From an uncultured Pelagibacteraceae bacterium (GTDB lineage: Bacteria; Pseudomonadota; Alphaproteobacteria; Pelagibacterales; AG-422-B15): a stretch of DNA of 50,950 nt. Below, one piece after another: positions 44,062 through 50,950 of this stretch. Under the pieces are notes generated by a model. That model saw only the letters and a list, made by a program, of their open reading frames with translations, was not told the DNA's origin and did no database searches. The stretch lies in assembly GCA_902617525.1 (NCBI GenBank), contig CACMWW010000007.1, forward strand, positions 1 through 50,950, written 5' to 3'. The position numbers and the translations under genes are program-made. Numbering within the stretch: the stretch's first letter is position 1; each line of letters begins with the position of its first letter.

Positions 44062-45030
44062 ATGAATATTTTAATTACTCAAGATAAAAATATTAAATTT
44101 CTATTTAAAATATATTATTTTATTTTTTTACTCATTGTCTTATCGGTTTTAACTTCGCTGATACATACCAATACCTTTTATCAAAAGTCTTATACGCAGA
44201 AAGATATACCTATAAATCATGACGAAAAAGATATGCAGGTTTCTTACATAATTGATTTAAAAACTGCAAGATCTCTCCAGGAAAATGAACTAATTTACGA
44301 TACAAGGATTGATCAAATCAGAGAAACTAAGTCGATACCAAATATAAAAGTGTCTCAACTACCTAAGGATCTAAAAAGTATAAAATCCATTAAAAATAGA
44401 AAAGAACTGTTTATAAAAATTACATTACCGTTAATAGTCCAAGAAAATAGTAAAATTTCATCTTTGAACCAGAAGATAAAATTAATCAAAAGTAGCTTTG
44501 ATCAAATATCACGAAAAGAAGCTATTTGGGTTCAAAATTTAATGAAAGAATATAAGGCCGATACTTTAGACTCTCTATTAATAAAAGTTGATGAAATACC
44601 CATTTCACTCGCACTAGCTCAGGCTGTTATAGAGAGTGGATGGGGCACTTCCAGATTCGCATATGAGGGTAATGCACTTTTTGGGCAATACATTTGGGGT
44701 AAAACTAACGATGGTATCATTCCAAACGATAGAGAAACTGATGCAAAATATAAAATTAAATCTTTTAATAATTTAAGTGAGTCTGTAGCGTCTTATATGA
44801 AAAATCTAAATACAAATTTTCACTATAATGAGTTTCGCATTAATAGATTTGTGCTGCGTTCAAATAAGATACCTCTGAAAGGTACTTATTTAGCTGAGTT
44901 TTTATCTAGTTACTCTATTGAAGACGATTATATTGATAAAATTAAAAATATTATTGAAATAAATGACTTTCAAGATTTTGAAAACTTAAGCATTGATCAG
45001 CAGACTCCACTGATTACTGATATCATTTAA
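44062..45030 (+). CDS. Bax-like glucosaminidase (mannosyl-glycoprotein endo-beta-N-acetylglucosaminidase domain)
   Basis: An N-terminal membrane anchor lies at about residues 12-36, followed by a region of unknown structure to about 155. The C-terminal domain contains SLALAQAVIESGWGTSRFAYEGNALFGQYIWG, where the glutamate in ESGWG is the expected catalytic acid, and FNNLSESVASYMKNLNTNFHY, as in Bax-like and FlgJ-like peptidoglycan hydrolases. It would act on peptidoglycan in the periplasm. The ATG at 44062, after the nfu stop, gives 322 residues. Its stop overlaps that of the convergent deacetylase by eight bases. Confidence 0.85.
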   Translation: MNILITQDKNIKFLFKIYYFIFLLIVLSVLTSLIHTNTFYQKSYTQKDIPINHDEKDMQVSYIIDLKTARSLQENELIYDTRIDQIRETKSIPNIKVSQLPKDLKSIKSIKNRKELFIKITLPLIVQENSKISSLNQKIKLIKSSFDQISRKEAIWVQNLMKEYKADTLDSLLIKVDEIPISLALAQAVIESGWGTSRFAYEGNALFGQYIWGKTNDGIIPNDRETDAKYKIKSFNNLSESVASYMKNLNTNFHYNEFRINRFVLRSNKIPLKGTYLAEFLSSYSIEDDYIDKIKNIIEINDFQDFENLSIDQQTPLITDII

Positions 45031-46057
45031 CTAAAAACTGATATCCAAACCAATACCAATCATCATCAACCTTTGTTGTACAATTTAGGCGCGCTCTTCC
45101 ACTTAAATAATCTTCTTTTAATTTTATTTGGAATCTATTTTTTTTTATATTTATTATTTCTTGCTTATCCCATTTGCCACCAGGATTAGAAAAACAATCT
45201 ATAGGGCTTCCTTTCAAATTATTTAAAATACTAAACTCAATTAAGGGTTTTTTGTTATCGATCAAAAACATATCTCCTGGTAAAAAATCCTTTATATTTA
45301 GAGAATATGCATTAACTGCAAATTCAAATCTATCAATATCTCCAAATCTTTCATTGAGTGAAAACCTAGGTAAATAGTATTGATTATCAAAACTGGAAAT
45401 AACCCCAGAGTGTTGACCAAATGCATGCGAAATATCAAACTCCTTGAGTATATCAATCACTTCATTACTAGATTCTCCGTAAGGATAGGCAAATAGTTTA
45501 GGTATGTAACCAATATTTCTAATCCAACTTTTATGGGAATTTAGAATATCTTCTTTTATTTCCGAAATGGAATTTAATGGCATGTGTAAATGTGTAGATG
45601 TATGTTGACCAATGCTTCCGCCCTCATCAACAAATGTTTTGATTTCTTCCCAAGTCATATAACCATTTGTTCTATTGTCAATTATCTCAGTAGACAGAAA
45701 TAAAGTGACAGGAATTTCATTATCTCTAAAAATTGGCCAAGCAATTTTATAAAATGAGCTATATGCATCATCAACAGAAAACGCCACAGTCTTGTCATTA
45801 AATTTTTTATTTTGATCTAAATCTTTAATCAATTCTTCTAACTTAATAACATTAATTTCATTATTAAGAATATAATCTATATGCGAAAAAAATTGCTCTT
45901 CACTAACATTGGTAGAAGGATATTTGTCTTCTCCAAATCTATGATACATGAATACCGAAACACCAGACTCAGAAAAAGCAGGTAAAGTATATGAGGAGAA
46001 AATTATTAAAAATAAAAAATAATTTTTGCTTAAATTATTAAAAAAAAAATTATTCAT
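45023..46057 (-). CDS. Exported polysaccharide deacetylase (NodB-type)
   Basis: A signal peptide (FLFLIIFSSYTLPAFSES, cleavage near residue 30) precedes VSVFMYHRFGE. The NodB-type domain has motif 1 as FSVDDAYSS, with two aspartates, and motif 2 as IGQHTSTHLHM with the H-x3-H metal pair. Motif 3 is FAYPYGESS. The C-terminal about 90 residues are an extra domain of unknown role with two cysteines. It would remove N-acetyl groups from an envelope polysaccharide; the substrate is unknown. A run of ten T covers codons 3-6. Facing the Bax-like gene suggests a shared envelope theme. Confidence 0.85.
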   Translation of the reverse strand: MNNFFFNNLSKNYFLFLIIFSSYTLPAFSESGVSVFMYHRFGEDKYPSTNVSEEQFFSHIDYILNNEINVIKLEELIKDLDQNKKFNDKTVAFSVDDAYSSFYKIAWPIFRDNEIPVTLFLSTEIIDNRTNGYMTWEEIKTFVDEGGSIGQHTSTHLHMPLNSISEIKEDILNSHKSWIRNIGYIPKLFAYPYGESSNEVIDILKEFDISHAFGQHSGVISSFDNQYYLPRFSLNERFGDIDRFEFAVNAYSLNIKDFLPGDMFLIDNKKPLIEFSILNNLKGSPIDCFSNPGGKWDKQEIINIKKNRFQIKLKEDYLSGRARLNCTTKVDDDWYWFGYQFLVK

Positions 46058-46098
46058 ATAATCTAATTTTTAGTCTATATGTAAAAAATAGCAATATT

Positions 46099-46725
46099 AT
46101 GTTTCTTGTTTTAGATTTTACGCAATCATTTAGATTAGCTTTTGTGCATAATGGTAAATTAGTTAATAAAGAATTAAAAATAAAAAAAAATATTTCTGAA
46201 ATATTAATTATTGAGATTGATAAATTTTTAAAAAAATCACATACAAATATAAAAAAAATAAAATCAATTTATATTATTACAGGACCAGGAAGTTTTACTG
46301 GAATTAGAACTGCATTAACTTTTGCTAAAGCTCTTAAGTTGACCATGAATTTAAATGTATTTGGATTATCTAAATTCGAATTAATTAACTTTAAAATGGG
46401 ACTGAGTAAAATTAGAAAAACAAAATGTATAATTTTACACTTTAGAAATAATGAATTTTTTATCCAATCATTCAAAGGCAATAAGAGCATTAATTCACCT
46501 ACATTAATTAATTTTGATAATGAAAAGTTCAGTTACAACAGTGCAACATTATATATGTGCGATATTAATCTACATAAAAAATCACTAGAAAATAAAAGTT
46601 TTCTTAAAATAAAAGAGAATTTTCATTTAATCGATTATAATTTGTACGAATTACCAAAAATAATTGATAATAATATGATTGATAAAATAGACCCAAAACC
46701 ATTATATATAAATAATTATTTTTGA
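46099..46725 (+). CDS. tsaB: tRNA N6-threonylcarbamoyladenosine synthesis protein TsaB (divergent)
   Basis: TsaB partners TsaD and TsaE in making t6A37 in tRNA. The call rests on YIITGPGSFTGIRTALTFAKAL (near residues 59-79), the family signature, and the start FLVLDFTQSFRLAFVHNGK, a diverged form of the usual D-T-S actin-like strand. The protein is 208 residues, very lysine and asparagine rich, and the C-terminal half is poorly conserved. Position before fur-plsC-miaB supports it. rimI, commonly next to tsaB in this cluster, is missing. Confidence 0.83.
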   Translation: MFLVLDFTQSFRLAFVHNGKLVNKELKIKKNISEILIIEIDKFLKKSHTNIKKIKSIYIITGPGSFTGIRTALTFAKALKLTMNLNVFGLSKFELINFKMGLSKIRKTKCIILHFRNNEFFIQSFKGNKSINSPTLINFDNEKFSYNSATLYMCDINLHKKSLENKSFLKIKENFHLIDYNLYELPKIIDNNMIDKIDPKPLYINNYF

Positions 46726-46734
46726 GCGGTTTAC

Positions 46735-47154
46735 ATGATTGACGTAAAAAAAATGTGTAGAGATAAAGGATTAAGAATGACAGAGCAAAGAAATATTATT
46801 GCTGATGTAATCACAGAGATGAGTGCCAAGGGCCACCCTGATGTAAATGAAATATTTTTAAATGCCAACGAGAAAGATAAGAATATTAGTATTGCAACAG
46901 TTTACAGAACTGTAAAACTTTTTGAAGAATATGGTGCTATTGAAAAACATGAATTTAAAGATGGAAGATCAAGATATGAAGCCATTGAAGACCATCATCA
47001 TGATCATTTGATAGATATTGAGTCAGGAGAAATTCATGAATTCACTAATGAAGAAATTGAAGAGATTCAACGATCAGTTGCAAAGTCTCTAGGATACAGA
47101 CTTATTGATCACAGGTTAGAGCTTTATGGAATTAAAATAAAAAAAGATAATTAG
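46735..47154 (+). CDS. fur: Fur-family metal-dependent transcriptional regulator
   Basis: The winged-helix DNA-binding part is GLRMTEQRNIIADVITEM and ISIATVYRTVKLFEEYGAIEKHEF, both standard for Fur. The metal-binding part has HHHDHLIDIESGEIHEF, with the histidine cluster but without the C-x2-C pair that binds structural zinc in E. coli Fur. This lack is usual in alphaproteobacterial Fur/Mur proteins, so the regulated metal (iron or manganese) is uncertain. Length 139 is normal. It lies nine bases after tsaB and abuts plsC exactly. Confidence 0.92.
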   Translation: MIDVKKMCRDKGLRMTEQRNIIADVITEMSAKGHPDVNEIFLNANEKDKNISIATVYRTVKLFEEYGAIEKHEFKDGRSRYEAIEDHHHDHLIDIESGEIHEFTNEEIEEIQRSVAKSLGYRLIDHRLELYGIKIKKDN

Positions 47155-47931
47155 ATGTCTATTTTAAGACTTGTTTTTATTTTAATTGTTCTACTTTTAA
47201 TTATAGCTTTTTCAATACCCGTCCAAATTTTTTGTAACATAATTGGATTTAAGCTTAAGAAAATTTATCCTCTTTATTTTTATCAAATGATAAAAATAGT
47301 TACAGGCATAAAAATTAATTTTAATAAAACAAAACTTAACAAAAATAATATGGGAGTTCTCTATATAGCAAACCATGTTTCATGGTTTGATATAATTTGT
47401 TTAGGAACACTACTAAATGCAAGGTTTATAGCTAAGAAAGAAGTATCTCAAATGGGAATTTTTGGTTTTTTAGCAATGTTAAGTAATACTTTTTTTATAG
47501 ATAATGAAAATAAAAATAAAATCATCGAATATAATCATTTAATTCAAAAAAAATTAAAAGCTGGTGAAAATTTTATTATCTTTCCAGAAGGGACTACGTC
47601 TGATGGAAATGGCATTAAGAATTTTAAATCCTCTATGCTTGAGTGCGCTTTTGACAAAAATAATGAAATTAATATTCAGCCAATTTCAATATGTTATTCC
47701 AAGTTAAATAATATTCCAATGGGAATTTATTTAAGACGGAACATTGCCTGGGTTGGCGATACCTCAATGGTTGCAGCAATGGCAAATTTTCTCAGATCTG
47801 GTAGAATTACAGTTGATATCATTTTTCATGATCTCAAGAGCGTAAATGGCTTTAAGAATAGAAAAGAATTGGCAGCTCATTGTGAGAAGCAGATATTAAG
47901 TGGTTTAAATCAAAGTATAAAAGTGAATTAA
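47155..47931 (+). CDS. plsC: 1-acyl-sn-glycerol-3-phosphate acyltransferase
   Basis: PlsC acylates lysophosphatidate to phosphatidate at the inner membrane. An N-terminal membrane segment spans about 5-25. The catalytic H-x4-D motif is NHVSWFD near residue 74, and the second block is FIIFPEGTTSDG near 140. Length 258 is normal. Start and stop abut fur and miaB without spacer (ATG at 47155, stop at 47931, miaB ATG at 47932), so it belongs to the tsaB-fur-plsC-miaB unit conserved in the class. Confidence 0.94.
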   Translation: MSILRLVFILIVLLLIIAFSIPVQIFCNIIGFKLKKIYPLYFYQMIKIVTGIKINFNKTKLNKNNMGVLYIANHVSWFDIICLGTLLNARFIAKKEVSQMGIFGFLAMLSNTFFIDNENKNKIIEYNHLIQKKLKAGENFIIFPEGTTSDGNGIKNFKSSMLECAFDKNNEINIQPISICYSKLNNIPMGIYLRRNIAWVGDTSMVAAMANFLRSGRITVDIIFHDLKSVNGFKNRKELAAHCEKQILSGLNQSIKVN

Positions 47932-49239
47932 ATGAGCCTTTCAACTTTTTTCGTAAAATCTTATGGATGTCAAATGAATATTTACGATAGTGAAAAAATA
48001 ACTTCAATTTTAGAAAATAAAGGTTTGAAGCTAAATAAATATGCTGAGGATGCAGATCTGATTGTATTTAATACATGTAATATAAGAGATAAGGCTGCCC
48101 ATAAACTCTATTCTGATATTGGAAGAGTTAATAAATATAAGAAAGAACAAACTATTGCTGTTGTCGGTTGCGTAGCCCAGGCTGAAAATTCAGAAATGTT
48201 TAATAAAAATAAATCGATAGATATAATTTTAGGTCCACAAAGTTATCATTTACTACCACAAATGATTGATGATTTAAAAAAATACCCTAAACAGCTAAAT
48301 ACTGAATTTATTGTAAATGAAAAATTCGACTATTTAAGTGAACAAAAAAGAAGACAAGGCGTTTCGTCATATATAACTATTCAGGAAGGTTGTGATAAAT
48401 TTTGTTCATTTTGTGTTGTTCCTTACACAAGGGGACCTGAGTACTCCCGCTCATTGAAATCATTATTAAAAGAGGTAAAAGTTCTTACTAATAATGGTGC
48501 AAAAGAAATAGTATTATTAGGTCAAAACGTAAATGCTTATGAGTCTATTAACGATGGATCGAAAATAAATATTTCTGATTTAATAGAAGAAATTAGTAAA
48601 AATGAAAACGTAAAAAGAATAAGGTATACAACATCGCATCCAGTAAATATGAGTGATGATTTAATCAATCTTCATGCCACGAATGATAAACTTATGCCAT
48701 TTATTCATCTGCCCGTTCAGTCAGGTTCATCATCGATATTAAAAAAGATGAATAGAAAATATGATATTGATTTTTATAGAAAAATTATAGAAAAGCTAAA
48801 AGCTAAAAACCCAAAAATTGAAATATCATCAGATTTTATTATCGGTTATCCAGGTGAAACTGAAAATGATTTTAATCAGACACTTGCATTAGTTGATGAA
48901 TTAAAATTTACTCAATCATATTCTTTTATTTACAGCCCTAGACCAGGAACTAAGTCATCGACAGAAGTCGACGATACTCCAATTCCAGTAAAAAAAGAGA
49001 GACTGTCAGTATTGCAAGAAAAATTAAAGAAAATTCAATATTCCTTTAACAAAGAGTTTTGTAATAAAACTGTAAAAGTTTTAATTGAGAATCAAAGTTT
49101 AAGTAATCCTGAGTATTTCTTTGGAAGAACGCCCTTTATGCAATCAGTTTATATCAAGTCCAATGATCTAGTGCCAGGTCATGAAAAAGAAATTGATATT
49201 ACGTCTTGCAACAACAAGAGCTTATATGGTATTTGTTAA
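47932..49239 (+). CDS. miaB: tRNA-2-methylthio-N6-dimethylallyladenosine synthase MiaB
   Basis: MiaB is the radical-SAM methylthiotransferase that turns i6A37 into ms2i6A37. The N-terminal UPF0004 domain holds three cluster cysteines, in KSYGCQMN, FNTCNIRDKA and VVGCVAQ. The radical-SAM C-x3-C-x2-C is in QEGCDKFCSFCVVPYTRG. FIHLPVQSGSSSILKKMNR and SSDFIIGYPGETE follow, and a TRAM domain ends the protein. Length 435 is normal. It begins the base after the plsC stop. Confidence 0.97.
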   Translation: MSLSTFFVKSYGCQMNIYDSEKITSILENKGLKLNKYAEDADLIVFNTCNIRDKAAHKLYSDIGRVNKYKKEQTIAVVGCVAQAENSEMFNKNKSIDIILGPQSYHLLPQMIDDLKKYPKQLNTEFIVNEKFDYLSEQKRRQGVSSYITIQEGCDKFCSFCVVPYTRGPEYSRSLKSLLKEVKVLTNNGAKEIVLLGQNVNAYESINDGSKINISDLIEEISKNENVKRIRYTTSHPVNMSDDLINLHATNDKLMPFIHLPVQSGSSSILKKMNRKYDIDFYRKIIEKLKAKNPKIEISSDFIIGYPGETENDFNQTLALVDELKFTQSYSFIYSPRPGTKSSTEVDDTPIPVKKERLSVLQEKLKKIQYSFNKEFCNKTVKVLIENQSLSNPEYFFGRTPFMQSVYIKSNDLVPGHEKEIDITSCNNKSLYGIC

Positions 49240-50279
49240 AAATTGATTATCCGCTTAATTTGAAAAATAAAAAAGTAAAACCCATATCCGAAAATCCAAA
49301 GGACCTGACATCAGGATCTTCCATAATAAATATTGATAACTCAAATGTTGTAGAGATATTTGGAGTTAACAATGAAAATTTAAATTTTTTTGAAGATCAG
49401 CTTCCTATTAAGATCTTTCAAAAAGGAAATCAAATAAATATAAAAGGTGAAAAAAAATATAGAAATATTTTGCTAAATGCAATTTTAAAAACACAACAGG
49501 ATTTAAAATCTAACAGAAAAGGACATAATATTAATTTAATGCAGGAGAATCTAAAAATGCAATTTTTAAATGAAAATGATAAAATAAGAAACTTGACAGT
49601 CACCAAGACAGCAAAACTTGATGTTATTGGTAAAAGTAAAATGCAAAATCATTATTTAGAAATTCTTCAGAAAAAGAAAATTATCTTTGCGGTTGGTCCA
49701 GCCGGAACAGGTAAAACATTCTTAGCAGTTGCAGCGGCAGTTTCTCAATTACTAAATAATAAATTTGATAGAATAATTCTATCTAGACCAGCAGTAGAAG
49801 CTGGAGAAAAACTTGGTTTCCTACCTGGTGATTTAAAAGAAAAGGTAGATCCTTACTTGAGACCATTGTATGACAGTCTTTATGATCTTATGCCATCAGA
49901 TGTAGCGGTAAGAAAAATTGAATCTGCTGAAATTGAAATAGCTCCTCTAGCTTTTATGAGAGGCAGGACATTAAACAATTCATTTGTCATCTTAGATGAA
50001 GCTCAGAATGCAACACATACACAAATAAAAATGTTCTTAACTAGGTGCGGTAAAAATTCTAGAATGGTAGTTACAGGTGATCCATCTCAAATAGATCTCA
50101 ATAGAAAAAGTAACTCAGGGCTAATAAAATCAATTAAAATCCTAGAAAAAATTGATAATATTGAAGTTGTTGAGTTAGGATCAAAAGATATTGTTAGAGA
50201 TGAAATGGTCACAAAAATTATCAATGCTTATGACTCATACGATGACCGAATAAAAGACCTCTTTGATCAAAAATCATAA
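49206..50279 (+). CDS. phoH: PhoH-like ATPase
   Basis: The P-loop ATPase core starts at KKKIIFAVGPAGTGKTFLAVAAAVSQLL with Walker A GPAGTGKT. ILSRPAVEAGEKLGFLPGDLKEKVDPYLRPLYD is the family signature, and FVILDEAQNAT is Walker B. RMVVTGDPSQIDL is the sensor region. The N-terminal 110 residues are the usual weakly conserved part. No ATG fits the start; the TTG at 49206 overlaps miaB by 34 bases, and TTG codons at 49233 or 49260 are equally possible. It precedes ybeY by three bases, the conserved phoH-ybeY-corC order, which links it to RNA metabolism. Confidence 0.93.
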   Translation: MQQQELIWYLLKIDYPLNLKNKKVKPISENPKDLTSGSSIINIDNSNVVEIFGVNNENLNFFEDQLPIKIFQKGNQINIKGEKKYRNILLNAILKTQQDLKSNRKGHNINLMQENLKMQFLNENDKIRNLTVTKTAKLDVIGKSKMQNHYLEILQKKKIIFAVGPAGTGKTFLAVAAAVSQLLNNKFDRIILSRPAVEAGEKLGFLPGDLKEKVDPYLRPLYDSLYDLMPSDVAVRKIESAEIEIAPLAFMRGRTLNNSFVILDEAQNATHTQIKMFLTRCGKNSRMVVTGDPSQIDLNRKSNSGLIKSIKILEKIDNIEVVELGSKDIVRDEMVTKIINAYDSYDDRIKDLFDQKS

Positions 50280-50282
50280 TTA

Positions 50283-50738
50283 ATGACTAAGATAAGTTAT
50301 AATATTGAGGACAAAGGATGGAAAAAACATTTTCCACATTTCAAAAAATATATTGGAAAAGCTGTAAATGAAACACTCAAGCAAATGGATATAAAAATTG
50401 ATGAAGATATTGTTGTTAGTATTTTTTTAACTTCAAATAAAGAAATTAAAAAACTCAATAATCAATATAGAAATAAAAACAAACCAACAAATGTTCTATC
50501 ATTTCCAATGCAATCTTCTTCAGATGGTATTCACCTTCTAGGTGACATTGTTTTATCAAATCAAACTTTACTGGAGGAGTCCATTAAACAAAAAGTTACA
50601 AAGTATGACCATTTGTGTAAGATGACAATACATGGCATGCTTCATCTATTAGGTTATGATCACAATACCGAAAAACAATTTAAGCGAATGAATAGGTTCG
50701 AAAATATAATATTTGATAACATAAAGCACTTATCATGA
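50283..50738 (+). CDS. ybeY: Endoribonuclease YbeY
   Basis: YbeY is a zinc endoribonuclease involved in 16S rRNA 3'-end maturation and ribosome quality control. The metal site H-x3-H-x5-H is in MTIHGMLHLLGYDH near residues 118-131. The preceding block NKPTNVLSFPMQ with LLGDIVLS is also invariant. Length 151 is normal. Its TGA overlaps the ATG of the next gene (ATGA). Confidence 0.95.
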   Translation: MTKISYNIEDKGWKKHFPHFKKYIGKAVNETLKQMDIKIDEDIVVSIFLTSNKEIKKLNNQYRNKNKPTNVLSFPMQSSSDGIHLLGDIVLSNQTLLEESIKQKVTKYDHLCKMTIHGMLHLLGYDHNTEKQFKRMNRFENIIFDNIKHLS

Positions 50739-50950
50739 TCAGAGAATTATTTAAAAAATTTTTTTTTAAGAAAAATACTGAAAATAATAATCTAAAACAA
50801 AGTATTGAAACTGTTTTAGATAACGACTTGAAAGGCACTGAAGGAATTTCAAAGCACGAAAGATTGATGCTTCTAAATATATTAAAAATTGATGGCATCA
50901 GATCATCAGATATAATGATACCAAGGGCTGATATTGGTGCAGTAGAACTA
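50735..50950 (+). CDS. corC: CorC/HlyC family CBS-domain protein (N-terminal part, cut by window edge)
   Basis: From the ATG at 50735, 72 codons are open to the window end. After a lysine/asparagine-rich start comes SKHERLMLLNILKIDGIRSSDIMIPRADIGAVE, which is the conserved region leading to the first CBS domain of CorC-type proteins (relatives of magnesium and cobalt efflux factors). The start overlaps the ybeY stop by four bases, and ybeY-corC-lnt is the usual order. No transmembrane CNNM domain is present before the CBS region, as in CorC. Confidence 0.85.
   Translation, partial: MIRELFKKFFFKKNTENNNLKQSIETVLDNDLKGTEGISKHERLMLLNILKIDGIRSSDIMIPRADIGAVEL

Noticed and set aside
46735..47154. 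Fur lacking the C-x2-C zinc motif as an unusual regulator
   Set aside because: Alphaproteobacterial Fur/Mur proteins commonly read HLIDxxxGEV/I here, so the absence is a class trait.
1..50950. A defence island, CRISPR array, toxin-antitoxin pair, prophage or biosynthetic cluster
   Set aside because: No direct-repeat array, integrase, transposase, restriction gene or toxin-like pair was seen; almost every gene belongs to a known housekeeping family.

Overview
The window is a gene-dense, AT-rich stretch of a bacterial chromosome with overlapping genes and almost no spacers. Gene order and protein families point to a streamlined alphaproteobacterium, probably marine and of the SAR11/HIMB59 genome type (inference from compactness, low GC and synteny; not proven). 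The hallmarks are hemE-hemH-hemJ-rho, then mnmE-mnmG-rsmG-parA, on one side and maf-aroE-coaE-dnaQ on the other; fxsA facing a Tim44-like gene; hslVU facing hisB; and tsaB-fur-plsC-miaB-phoH-ybeY-corC. I see no rRNA, tRNA, CRISPR array, insertion sequence or prophage gene, and no gene-free stretch above 300 bases.

Layout. 1-9749 reads mostly leftward: heme genes, rho, tRNA-modification GTPase genes, rsmG with a perfect parS site inside it, and parA. The parA frame breaks at about codon 160 and continues in frame into the last 69 codons of infB, followed by the start of rbfA. This join is either a real rearrangement or a contig chimera and is the most important thing to check. 9750-10022 is the largest non-coding gap and the best candidate replication origin: genes diverge from it, hemE and maf flank it, and it holds several DnaA-box-like words and an AT-rich tract. 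10023-13568 is maf, aroE, coaE, dnaQ and a Nudix gene. 13565-17392 holds secB, fxsA, a Tim44-like gene, a thioesterase and hslUV. 17508-23136 is a tight ten-gene run carrying five histidine genes with a peroxiredoxin and a DUF1330 gene inserted, ending in HIT, hotdog and reductase genes. 23129-26570 is a leftward cluster of two SDR enzymes, a PfkB kinase and a glycosyltransferase-like protein of unknown purpose. 26630-31898 is nth, dapB, dnaJ, dnaK and grpE. 31958-37988 holds rph, rdgB, an LpoA-like lipoprotein, rsmI, a BON lipoprotein, gshB and an esterase. 37985-40252 is the malic enzyme. 40374-45030 holds murJ, trpS, a universal stress protein, an NFU-domain protein and a Bax-like glucosaminidase, facing a polysaccharide deacetylase. 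46099 to the end is tsaB-fur-plsC-miaB-phoH-ybeY-corC, the last cut by the window edge.

Together these are housekeeping functions: origin-proximal chromosome maintenance, heme, histidine, lysine and glutathione synthesis, protein quality control, RNA modification, nucleotide-pool cleaning and envelope growth. I did not find a convincing new defence or mobile system. The unusual signals are the parA/infB join, tail-to-tail overlap of almost every convergent gene pair, a repeated short distance between TATAAT and the start codon, and a few departures from conserved alphaproteobacterial gene order.
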